A stretch of DNA of 5,764 nucleotides from Clostridia bacterium (GTDB taxonomy: Bacteria > Bacillota_A > Clostridia > Christensenellales > UBA1242): contig JAGBBI010000286.1 in assembly GCA_017938565.1 (NCBI GenBank), forward strand, positions 1-5,764, written 5' to 3'. The notes under the pieces are model-generated. The model had not been told where the DNA came from. It was given only the letters and a program-made list of their open reading frames with translations, and ran no database searches. The stretch's first letter is position 1. Each line of letters starts with the position of its first letter. Shown in pieces: positions 1-5,365 of this stretch. The position numbers and the translations under genes are program-made.

Positions 1-1005
1 AGTGTTTCAAGCAAACAAAAAAACGATAGTATAATCAATATAGTAACAAATACTGTTGGAATACTTTTGTTGATTGCGATAATACTGCTAATTATTAATC
101 CCACAAAATATATAGACAGTATTTTGTGTGGCACAAATTTATTTTATAATTCAGTAATGCCATCTCTACTCCCTTTTTTCTTTGTAAGTAAAATTATTTT
201 TGGTCTTGGGACACTTGATAAGATGATAAACTTATTTAGAAAACCTATTTGTAAGATTTTTAATGTTCCATCCGTTACTAGTTATGTGTTTATAATGAGC
301 ATTTTATGTGGATATCCAGTTGGTGCAAAGATTATTGGCGAACTTGAGAAATCAGACATCATAAATAAAGTAGATGCAAAAAAAATGATAGCACTATGCT
401 CAACTAGTGGACCAATTTTCGTAATTGGTTCGGTAGGTGGAGCACTATTTCATTCCGTAAAACTGGGGGTCGCAATATTTTTCTGTCATATCTTTGGCTG
501 TATTATTGCCGGTTTTATTTTATCAAGAAAATTTCCTAAAATGAATCTTGACGCAGATAAATTTAAAACCAAAAAATGCGAAAATCTTTTAACACAATCA
601 ACAAACTCTACTATTATATCCATTCTCACTGTTGCAATCTATGTCTCAATTTTCTATATGTTTATTGATATGGCGTATGACTTAAAAATATTAGGGTTTT
701 TGTCAACAGGTTTAGAAAAATTATTTAATTTGTTAAACGTTGACGCTTCTTTTGCTAAAGGCATTGCAAGCGGAGTCATCGAAATGACTCGAGGACTTTC
801 CGAAATAGCGACATCTTCAAACAATCAATTGAAATTAATTTTTTCTACTTGTCTTATATCTTTTGGCGGACTTTCAATATTTATACAGACCCTCACTTTT
901 TTAAACGATACAAAAGTTAAAGCACTTTACCTTTTAAAGATAAAGTGCTTACAAACTATTATTAGTGGTTTTATTGCTTTTATTGTTTCGTTAGCTTTAT
1001 TTTAA
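1..1005 (+). CDS. ylbJ: YlbJ/SpoVV-like sporulation integral membrane protein (5' end beyond window)
   Basis: Polytopic membrane protein related to Bacillus YlbJ (SpoVV), a nucleoside-recognition/Gate-fold family protein needed for dipicolinic acid movement into the forespore. In the 334 residues visible, hydrophobic segments lie near residues 11-33, 52-70, 93-112, 137-150, 155-174, 204-225, 277-300 and 317-334. Family landmarks are PSLLPFF (54-60), GYPVGAK (104-110), SGPIF (136-140), SGVIEMTRG (257-265) and ISFGGLS (286-292). A TTG at 67 is the first usual start codon in frame, but it would cut through the first membrane helix. The frame has no stop back to base 1 and the upstream codons read as a hydrophilic tail plus the start of that helix. 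In Bacillus YlbJ the SLLPFF motif sits about 50 residues from the N-terminus and here it is at 55, so the true start is probably just outside the window. The TAA stop overlaps the opposing gene's stop. Family confidence is high; the transport role is inferred from homologs. Confidence 0.87.
   Translation, partial: SVSSKQKNDSIINIVTNTVGILLLIAIILLIINPTKYIDSILCGTNLFYNSVMPSLLPFFFVSKIIFGLGTLDKMINLFRKPICKIFNVPSVTSYVFIMSILCGYPVGAKIIGELEKSDIINKVDAKKMIALCSTSGPIFVIGSVGGALFHSVKLGVAIFFCHIFGCIIAGFILSRKFPKMNLDADKFKTKKCENLLTQSTNSTIISILTVAIYVSIFYMFIDMAYDLKILGFLSTGLEKLFNLLNVDASFAKGIASGVIEMTRGLSEIATSSNNQLKLIFSTCLISFGGLSIFIQTLTFLNDTKVKALYLLKIKCLQTIISGFIAFIVSLALF
920..950 (-). terminator. Candidate minus-strand terminator hairpin inside ylbJ
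   Basis: Perfect 10-base inverted repeat, AAGCACTTTA (920-929) and TAAAGTGCTT (941-950), with an 11-base loop. Read on the minus strand it begins 52 bases past the stop of the coiled-coil gene and is followed by TAACTTTTG, a weak U-rich tail. On the plus strand no U-tract follows, so it should not stop ylbJ transcription. Only three of the ten pairs are G-C and the tail is broken, so termination is tentative. The inverted repeat itself is certain. Confidence 0.4.
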
Positions 1006-1463
1006 GACTTCCTTTTTAAAATCTCGCCAGCTAAATCTTCACGATTATTTCTTATAATCCTTAAACTATCCATCAGATACTCTTCAATATTCCTTAGCAT
1101 CAAATCAATCTTTTGCTGTGCAGTTTCAATCATCGCAGAGCATTTTAATTCGGTCTCTTTTATCGTTTTATCTGCAATTTCTTTACTTTGTGCTATAATA
1201 CTTGACTCATCGATCATCTTTTGAACTTTTTCAGTAGCCTCTTTTTCAATCATTTCAGCCTGTGTAATAGCATTAGAAACAATAGTCTCTTTTTGTGAAA
1301 TGATATATGATGCTTCTTGAATGGATGTTGGCAACGCTCTTTTAATGTCTTGCAATAAAGACTCACACTTCGCAACATTTACAGCACTTTTTTTACTAAA
1401 TACTAAATTTGTCGCACACGAAAGTTCTCTTTCCAATGCTTCTATCTTTCCATATATATCCAT
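1002..1463 (-). CDS. Uncharacterised helical coiled-coil protein (clostridial 'ATPase'-labelled family)
   Basis: Encodes 153 residues with no signal peptide or membrane segment. After an N-terminal part (1-40), residues about 46-145 form an almost unbroken Ala/Glu/Lys/Gln-rich amphipathic helix, resembling DivIVA-like proteins or the stalk subunits of V-type ATPases. I recognise it as the small family often labelled 'ATPase' in clostridial genomes, commonly found beside rsmD, coaD and ylbJ. It has no Walker A or B motif, so the label is unlikely to describe its activity. Shared features I recall are the ALP element (43-45) followed by the long helix. The ATG lies 2 bases after the rsmD stop, with AAGGA about 13 bases upstream, so it is probably co-transcribed and coupled with rsmD. 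Its stop overlaps the ylbJ stop by 4 bases (TTAA, shared). Function is unknown; a structural or scaffolding role is a guess from shape alone. Confidence 0.85.
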   Translation of the reverse strand: MDIYGKIEALERELSCATNLVFSKKSAVNVAKCESLLQDIKRALPTSIQEASYIISQKETIVSNAITQAEMIEKEATEKVQKMIDESSIIAQSKEIADKTIKETELKCSAMIETAQQKIDLMLRNIEEYLMDSLRIIRNNREDLAGEILKRKS

Positions 1464-1465
1464 TG

Positions 1466-2017
1466 TTAAACGTCAATCCTTTTTAAAATTGTAATATTAG
1501 TAATTCCATAATCACGAGATTTGTACACTTCAAAATTTGCAAACTGAAAGTTGATTGGTTTATTCTTTAAACTTTCAACAACTATTATTCCACCGCTTTT
1601 TACCAAATTATATCTTTCAATAATTTCAATAGCGGGAACATAGAAACCCTTTTCATAAGGAGGGTCAACAAATATAATGTCGTAAGCTTTTTCATCCTTA
1701 ACGAGCCTATTTAATGCGTCTTTGTAATCGGTATTTAGAATAGAATAAAATGATGAATCTGTCTCTCGAAGATTTTTCTTTATGCATTCACAAGCTTTTT
1801 TATCCAGTTCTATAAAATCAACAAATTTTGCTCCACGACTTAAACACTCAATACCAAGAGCCCCACTGCCAGCAAACAAATCCAATACTTCAATGTCTTC
1901 TTTTACAAACTCTTGTATTAAACTAAACGTAGAAATCTTTATTCTTTGCAAGGTAGGCCTTGCAGAATCTGGACTTACTAGCTTTCTTGCTCTATATTTA
2001 CCACTTATTACTTGCAC
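1466..2017 (-). CDS. rsmD: 16S rRNA (guanine(966)-N(2))-methyltransferase RsmD
   Basis: Methylates N2 of G966 (E. coli numbering) in 16S rRNA, using S-adenosylmethionine, during 30S assembly in the cytoplasm. The 183 residues match the usual length. Visible parts are the N-terminal ISGKYRARKL (4-13) and RPT (20-22) region, SAM motif I LDLFAGSGALG (45-55), the acidic end of beta-2 at IELD (69-72), catalytic motif IV DPPY (118-121), and GGIIVVES (142-149). The start is GTG, chosen because an AGGAG ribosome binding site sits 8 bases upstream and the protein begins where homologs do. The stretch after RPT reads LQRIKISTF where the family usually has an acidic residue after the lysine, a mild divergence. 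It is the first gene of a two-gene unit with its own promoter. In many Firmicutes coaD follows rsmD; here the coiled-coil gene follows after 2 bases. Confidence 0.95.
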   Translation of the reverse strand: MQVISGKYRARKLVSPDSARPTLQRIKISTFSLIQEFVKEDIEVLDLFAGSGALGIECLSRGAKFVDFIELDKKACECIKKNLRETDSSFYSILNTDYKDALNRLVKDEKAYDIIFVDPPYEKGFYVPAIEIIERYNLVKSGGIIVVESLKNKPINFQFANFEVYKSRDYGITNITILKRIDV

Positions 2018-2023
2018 TTATCT

Positions 2024-2030
2024 CTCTCCT
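2024..2030 (-). promoter_or_regulatory. Strong ribosome binding site deciding the rsmD GTG start
   Basis: AGGAGAG on the minus strand; the GGAG core lies 8 bases before the GTG at 2017. No ATG in a suitable place competes with it. This fixes GTG as the rsmD start. Confidence 0.8.
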
Positions 2031-2040
2031 GTTAATTTCA

Positions 2041-2070
2041 TAGTTATTATATCACAAACTTGTAGTTATT
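2041..2070 (-). repeat. Direct repeat AATAACTA spanning the rsmD promoter
   Basis: AATAACTA occurs exactly twice on the minus strand, at 2070-2063 and 2048-2041, offset by 22 bases (about two helical turns). One copy overlaps the -35 box and the other overlaps the end of the -10 box and the predicted transcription start. This geometry could suit an operator, but the repeat is short and AT-rich, so chance is quite possible. Confidence 0.3.
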
Positions 2071-2073
2071 CAA
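2046..2073 (-). promoter_or_regulatory. SigA-type extended -10 promoter for rsmD and the coiled-coil gene
   Basis: On the minus strand a consensus TATAAT (2051-2046) is preceded by TGA, giving an extended -10 (TGnTATAAT). TTGAAT (2073-2068), a 4 of 6 match to the -35 box, sits 16 bases upstream. Predicted transcription start is near 2039, giving a 5' leader of about 20 bases that contains the ribosome binding site. The region upstream to 2119 is very AT-rich, and a transcription terminator lies just before it, which suits a promoter here. An 8-base direct repeat overlaps both promoter boxes (listed separately). Confidence 0.65.
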
Positions 2074-2119
2074 ACTTAAAACTCACTTAACTTTAAACAC
2101 TTTAAATAAATTTGTCATT

Positions 2120-2152
2120 AAAAAATAGCAACTGCTGCCGCATTTGCTATTT
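2120..2152 (-). terminator. Intrinsic terminator of the tig-clpP-clpX-engB-phosphoesterase unit
   Basis: Perfect 9-base inverted repeat, AAATAGCAA (2123-2131) and TTGCTATTT (2144-2152). After one mismatch the stem continues with TGC/GCA (2133-2135 with 2140-2142) around a 4-base loop. On the minus strand the stem runs into six Ts (2125-2120). The first arm to be transcribed includes two bases of the phosphoesterase stop codon, so termination comes directly at the gene end. On the plus strand no good U-tract follows. Confidence 0.8.
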
Positions 2153-2852
2153 ACTTTATCTGTATAGGCGTAAAATCAACCCTATCGCAAGACGAAAGAT
2201 AATATTTAACTCCATTTAGTTCAATTACACCATTTGGATACTTATTTTTCCCATGCAAATGACCAAACACTACCTTTTTGATTTTATATTGCTCAATCAA
2301 ATTAGTAAATTCGCTTTCATCAAGATAACTATTAAATGGCGGATAATGAAGAACACATATAATCTCTTTGTTAGAATCACCTTTAATTTCAATCGCCTTT
2401 TTAAAAGACATTTCAATTCTTATCAATTCCCTGTTTATCATTTTTAAATCGTCTGCTGATGGTTGTTTTTCTCGTTCGTGAATAAGCCAACCACGGCTTC
2501 CGCAAATAATTACATCACCAAAATCTATTGCATCATTTTGAATTGCTTTAATTGTGTTTGGGATCCAATCTCTTACAACTCCAATAGCCTTCCACCAATA
2601 GTCATGATTGCCTCTTATTATAACTTTTTTGCCATTCAACTTATCAATAAACTCGAAGTCTTTTTTTGTGTTTTCGATGCTAATCGCCCAACTGATATCG
2701 CCAGCGATTATCACTAGGTCTTCAACACCCACCACGCTGTTCCAGTTCTCAATTATTCTATTTTCATAATTATCCCAATTTTCACCAAAGACATTCATCG
2801 GCTTGTCGCTTTCGAATGACAAATGCAAATCGGACAACGCAAAAACTTTCAT
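2151..2852 (-). CDS. Calcineurin-like metallophosphoesterase (predicted phosphohydrolase)
   Basis: A 233-residue cytoplasmic enzyme of the binuclear metallophosphoesterase superfamily. All the metal-binding blocks are present in order: D8 and H10 (SDLHL), D52 (AGDIS), N82-H83-D84 (GNHDYWW), H169 (LHYPPF), and H198 with H200 (FGHLHG). The opening, with DKPMNVFGENW at 16-26, fits the clostridial family of predicted phosphohydrolases that I place with COG1768; its substrate is not known. A longer reading from 2942 is possible but would overlap engB by 89 bases. The ATG at 2852 is preferred because it begins at the conserved MKVFALSDLHL and has GGAAG 6 bases upstream. It lies 1 base after the engB stop, with its ribosome binding site inside engB, so translation is probably coupled. 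It is the last gene before the terminator. The superfamily is certain; nucleotide, phosphoprotein or phosphodiester substrates cannot be told apart from sequence. Confidence 0.92.
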   Translation of the reverse strand: MKVFALSDLHLSFESDKPMNVFGENWDNYENRIIENWNSVVGVEDLVIIAGDISWAISIENTKKDFEFIDKLNGKKVIIRGNHDYWWKAIGVVRDWIPNTIKAIQNDAIDFGDVIICGSRGWLIHEREKQPSADDLKMINRELIRIEMSFKKAIEIKGDSNKEIICVLHYPPFNSYLDESEFTNLIEQYKIKKVVFGHLHGKNKYPNGVIELNGVKYYLSSCDRVDFTPIQIK

Positions 2853-2853
2853 A

Positions 2854-3435
2854 CTATTCTTCCGTAATAAATTGTGATATTCTTGCAAGCAATTCATCTT
2901 TCCCAGTCTTATTATGAGCGGACACAACATATATATTGTCAACTCCTACATGCAGTTCTTTTGCAAGCATTTGCTTGTGTACTCCTATTTGTGCCTTTGA
3001 CAATTTGTCGCTTTTCGTTGCAACAATCGTATAAGGAATTGCATAAAAATTCATAAATCCAAGCATTTGCATATCATCTTTACTTGGTTTATGGCGAATA
3101 TCTACCAAAAACAAAATATTTTTTAAGTTCTCATTGCCAGATAAATACCCTTCTATCATTTGTCCCCAAGAACTTTTTTCTTTCCCTGAGGCTTCAGCAT
3201 ATCCATATCCCGGCAAATCAACCAGTAAAAACTCATTATTATTTATTGAAAAATAATTTATTAACCTTGTTCTTCCTGGGGCACTTGAAGTCTTTGCGAT
3301 TTTGGCATTGGTCAAATAGTTTATTAAACTGCTTTTCCCAACATTACTTCTTCCAACCATCGCAATTTCTTTTAACCCAAAGGACTCATCTCTTTTAACT
3401 TCGCTTTTAAGAAACTTTACATTTGTTATTTTCAT
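2854..3435 (-). CDS. engB: Ribosome biogenesis GTP-binding protein EngB (YsxC/YihA)
   Basis: Essential TrmE-Era-EngA-YihA-type GTPase that helps assemble the 50S ribosomal subunit in the cytoplasm. The 193 residues are the usual length. GTPase motifs are complete: G1 GRSNVGKS (28-35), G2 PGRTR with T56, G3 DLPGYGYA (73-80), G4 TKSD (140-143) and G5 SA (172-173). WGQMIEGYL (90-98) is also typical of EngB. An extension to 3468 is open, but the ATG at 3435 gives the family-like N-terminus MKITNVKF and has GGGTGA 8 bases upstream. From this start the gene overlaps the 3' end of clpX by 29 bases in another frame. Its TAG stop is one base from the next start. In Bacillus and Clostridium, engB (ysxC) lies downstream of clpX and lon; here it follows clpX directly. 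Confidence 0.95.
   Translation of the reverse strand: MKITNVKFLKSEVKRDESFGLKEIAMVGRSNVGKSSLINYLTNAKIAKTSSAPGRTRLINYFSINNNEFLLVDLPGYGYAEASGKEKSSWGQMIEGYLSGNENLKNILFLVDIRHKPSKDDMQMLGFMNFYAIPYTIVATKSDKLSKAQIGVHKQMLAKELHVGVDNIYVVSAHNKTGKDELLARISQFITEE
2859..2863 (-). promoter_or_regulatory. Ribosome binding site deciding the phosphoesterase start
   Basis: GGAAG on the minus strand, 6 bases before the ATG at 2852 and inside the last codons of engB. It favours the short reading over upstream in-frame starts. Confidence 0.6.
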
Positions 3436-4720
3436 CAATACTTTCACCCAATGATAATTCTGGATCAATAGTTCGATTCACAAGTTCGGTAACAATTTCA
3501 GAGCCTTCTTCTTTTATTATAATCTTATCTAGGCTTTTTTCGCTTGGTGCTTTATACATCAACGGAATCATTGTGTCTTCTAAAATATTTCTAAGGCCTC
3601 TCGCTCCAGTGCGCAACTTAATTGCCTTTCTCGCAAAATATTCAATTGCATTTTGCTTAAATTCAAGCGTTACATTATCCATCTTAAACATTTGAATATA
3701 TTGCTTAATTAAGGCGTTTTTAGGTTCGGTTAAAATTTTGATCAAGGCTTCTTCTGTTAAAGCTTCCAAACTTACAGTAATTGGAATACGTCCAACAAAC
3801 TCCGGAATTAAACCAAACTTTATTAAATCATGTGGCTCGCAATCTTTTAACGCTTCTGACGTTTCAACTTCTTTGTTGGTTTGTAAATTGCCTCCAAATC
3901 CAAGTCCTGAATTATCCTTTCTTTTTTCAATAATTTTTTCAAGCCCCACAAAAGCACCACCGCAAATAAACAAAATATTTGAAGTGTTTATTTGAATAAA
4001 GTCTTGATTTGGATGCTTCCTTCCCCCATGTGGTGGGACATTAGCAACAGTGCCTTCAATAATTTTTAATAATGCCTGCTGAACGCCCTCTCCTGAAACA
4101 TCACGAGTTATTGAAACATTTTCACTTTTTCTGGCAATTTTATCAATTTCGTCAATGTAAATGATTCCTCTTTCAGCAGCTTTAATGTCATAATTTGCAT
4201 TTTGCACAAGCTTGAGCAATATATTTTCAACGTCTTCGCCAACATAGCCAGCCTCTGTTAAACAGGTTGCATCGGCGGTTGCAAACGGAACTTGTAATAT
4301 TTTTGCCAATGTTTTTGCGAACAATGTTTTTCCTGAACCAGTTGGTCCCAAAATTAAAATATTACTTTTTTCAAGATCTAAGTCATCTTTCCCTTGCTTT
4401 GCGTTTGATGTATTATATTTAACTCTTTTGTAATGATTGTATACTGCAACAGACAATACTTCTTTGGTATCATCCTGTCCAACGATGTATTTATCCAGTT
4501 CAGCCTTGATTTCCATTGGCTTTAATAAACTTGGTGTATTAATGCTAATTTTATCTTCTACATCGTTTTGAACCTTTATTTTCTGTGTTATTAGATTTTG
4601 ACATTCTTTAACACATTCGTCGCAAATATATGTAACTCCATCTGGGCTTGAAACAAGGTTTTTTACATCAACCTTGCTTCTTCCACAAAAGGAACAATGA
4701 GGAATTGTTATATCGTCCAT
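3407..4720 (-). CDS. clpX: ATP-dependent Clp protease ATP-binding subunit ClpX
   Basis: AAA+ unfoldase that recognises substrates, threads them through its hexameric pore and delivers them to ClpP. From the ATG at 4720 it has 437 residues, normal for the family. The N-terminal zinc-binding domain has C9, C12, C33 and C36. The AAA+ core shows Walker A GPTGSGKT (125-132), pore-1 loop GYVG (158-161), Walker B IIYIDE (186-191), the RKH loop (234-236), the arginine finger in GLIPEFVGR (R311), and sensor-2 GAR (372-374). The ClpP-docking loop reads LGF (273-275) rather than the commoner IGF. A TTG at 4732 would add four residues, but it overlaps the GGAG ribosome binding site, so ATG is preferred. 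It starts 17 bases after clpP ends, which fits co-expression of the two protease subunits. Its last 29 bases overlap engB. Confidence 0.97.
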   Translation of the reverse strand: MDDITIPHCSFCGRSKVDVKNLVSSPDGVTYICDECVKECQNLITQKIKVQNDVEDKISINTPSLLKPMEIKAELDKYIVGQDDTKEVLSVAVYNHYKRVKYNTSNAKQGKDDLDLEKSNILILGPTGSGKTLFAKTLAKILQVPFATADATCLTEAGYVGEDVENILLKLVQNANYDIKAAERGIIYIDEIDKIARKSENVSITRDVSGEGVQQALLKIIEGTVANVPPHGGRKHPNQDFIQINTSNILFICGGAFVGLEKIIEKRKDNSGLGFGGNLQTNKEVETSEALKDCEPHDLIKFGLIPEFVGRIPITVSLEALTEEALIKILTEPKNALIKQYIQMFKMDNVTLEFKQNAIEYFARKAIKLRTGARGLRNILEDTMIPLMYKAPSEKSLDKIIIKEEGSEIVTELVNRTIDPELSLGESIDENNKCKVS

Positions 4721-4726
4721 TTCTCT

Positions 4727-4730
4727 CTCC
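4727..4730 (-). promoter_or_regulatory. Ribosome binding site deciding the clpX start
   Basis: GGAG on the minus strand, 6 bases before the ATG at 4720. The alternative in-frame TTG at 4732-4730 shares its last base with this motif, so it cannot also be the served start. Confidence 0.7.
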
Positions 4731-4737
4731 AACAGTT

Positions 4738-5331
4738 CTATCTTTTATCAAAAATCTTGTCAATTAAGCCATATTTTAAAGCCTCTGATACAGACATAAA
4801 GTTATCTCTGTCTGTATCTTTTTCAATGGTTTGAATATCTTGACCTGATTTTTCCGCTAAAATACTATTCAACTTCTTCTTTGTTTTTAAAATATGTTGA
4901 GCATGGATTGCAATATCACTTGCTTGTCCTTGCGCCCCACCTAATGGTTGGTGAATCATTATCTCGCTGTTTGGTAGAGCAAATCTTTTGCCCTTCGCAC
5001 CAGAAGCAAGAAGCACAGCAGCCATAGATGCAGCCATTCCAACACAAATTGTTCTTACATCACACTTCACATAGTTCATTGTGTCATATATTGCCATACC
5101 AGCGACGACACTTCCGCCAGGACTGTTAATGTACATCATAATATCTTTGTCTGGGTCTTTCCCTTCAAGATAAATTAATTGTGCAATCGCAAGGTTTGCG
5201 GTCGCATCGTTTATCTCTCCAGATATAAAAATTATTCTATCTTCTAAAAGCCTTGAATAAATATCATATGATCGCTCCCCTCGGTTTGTTTGTTCAATTA
5301 CCATAGGAACCATGTAATCCATTTCTTTCAT
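4738..5331 (-). CDS. clpP: ATP-dependent Clp protease proteolytic subunit ClpP
   Basis: Serine peptidase that forms the two-ring, 14-subunit chamber degrading proteins fed by ClpX and, where present, other Clp ATPases. The 197 residues are the expected length. The catalytic triad is S102 (in GMAASMA), H127 (in MIHQPLGG) and D176 (in DTDRDNFMS), with the same 25- and 49-residue spacings as E. coli ClpP. The oxyanion and substrate-strand motif NSPGGSV lies at 69-75, and [13 protein letters not shown] at 17-29 is the typical N-terminal block. The ATG at 5331 is supported by GGGAGG, ending 6 bases upstream; there is only a short tail before the conserved VP at 8-9, as in other Firmicutes. It lies between tig (34 bases upstream) and clpX (17 bases downstream). 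I see no CtsR- or HrcA-type operator in the tig-clpP gap, so heat regulation, if any, would act upstream of tig. Confidence 0.98.
   Translation of the reverse strand: MKEMDYMVPMVIEQTNRGERSYDIYSRLLEDRIIFISGEINDATANLAIAQLIYLEGKDPDKDIMMYINSPGGSVVAGMAIYDTMNYVKCDVRTICVGMAASMAAVLLASGAKGKRFALPNSEIMIHQPLGGAQGQASDIAIHAQHILKTKKKLNSILAEKSGQDIQTIEKDTDRDNFMSVSEALKYGLIDKIFDKR
4787..4818 (-). repeat. Perfect 10-base inverted repeat within the 3' part of clpP
   Basis: GATACAGACA (4787-4796) and TGTCTGTATC (4809-4818) pair perfectly around a 12-base loop that contains the codon for catalytic D176. In the clpP-clpX mRNA this would form a hairpin about 50 bases before the clpP stop. No U-tract follows, so it is not an intrinsic terminator. 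The underlying peptide is conserved, so the pairing may be accidental. Confidence 0.5.
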
Positions 5332-5337
5332 AAAAGT

Positions 5338-5343
5338 CCTCCC
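5338..5343 (-). promoter_or_regulatory. Strong ribosome binding site of clpP
   Basis: GGGAGG on the minus strand, ending 6 bases before the ATG at 5331, the strongest Shine-Dalgarno match in the window. It selects the first of three closely spaced in-frame ATG codons (5331, 5322, 5313). Confidence 0.75.
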
Positions 5344-5365
5344 TGTTAATGTTTATAGTATAAGT

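Noticed and set aside
1782..2090. Plus-strand open frame of about 100 codons antisense to rsmD
   Set aside because: It runs through rsmD codons and into the promoter region, has no convincing ribosome binding site and a composition unlike a real protein. The rsmD reading carries clear motifs.
2911..2942. TTGACA followed by CATAAT on the minus strand inside engB, upstream of the phosphoesterase
   Set aside because: The spacer is 20 bases, too long for a sigma-A promoter, and the boxes lie within conserved EngB coding sequence.
2853..2942. N-terminal extension of the phosphoesterase (30 extra residues)
   Set aside because: It would overlap engB by 89 bases, does not resemble the family N-terminus, and a good ribosome binding site serves the downstream ATG at 2852.
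3235..3256. AT-only inverted repeat ATTATTT/AAATAAT inside engB
   Set aside because: Seven A-T pairs in AT-rich coding sequence are expected by chance and would be weak as a hairpin.
3436..3468. N-terminal extension of EngB (11 extra residues)
   Set aside because: The shorter start at 3435 matches the family N-terminus and has a Shine-Dalgarno-like GGGTGA at proper spacing.
3084..3995. Several plus-strand open frames antisense to engB and clpX
   Set aside because: They mirror strongly conserved minus-strand genes, show no recognisable domains and lack credible start signals.
4735..4763. Promoter-like TTGACA - 17 bases - TAGAAC on the minus strand at the clpP-clpX junction
   Set aside because: The -35 is perfect and the spacing ideal, but the -10 matches only 4 of 6. 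The predicted start near 4728 would fall within the clpX ribosome binding site, leaving a leaderless clpX. The TTGACA also encodes conserved ClpP residues (LID).
5332..5365. Possible promoter (TATACT) in the tig-clpP gap
   Set aside because: No -35 box lies at acceptable spacing, and the only TTG-type hexamer is about 5 bases away. A shared transcript from upstream of tig explains clpP expression.
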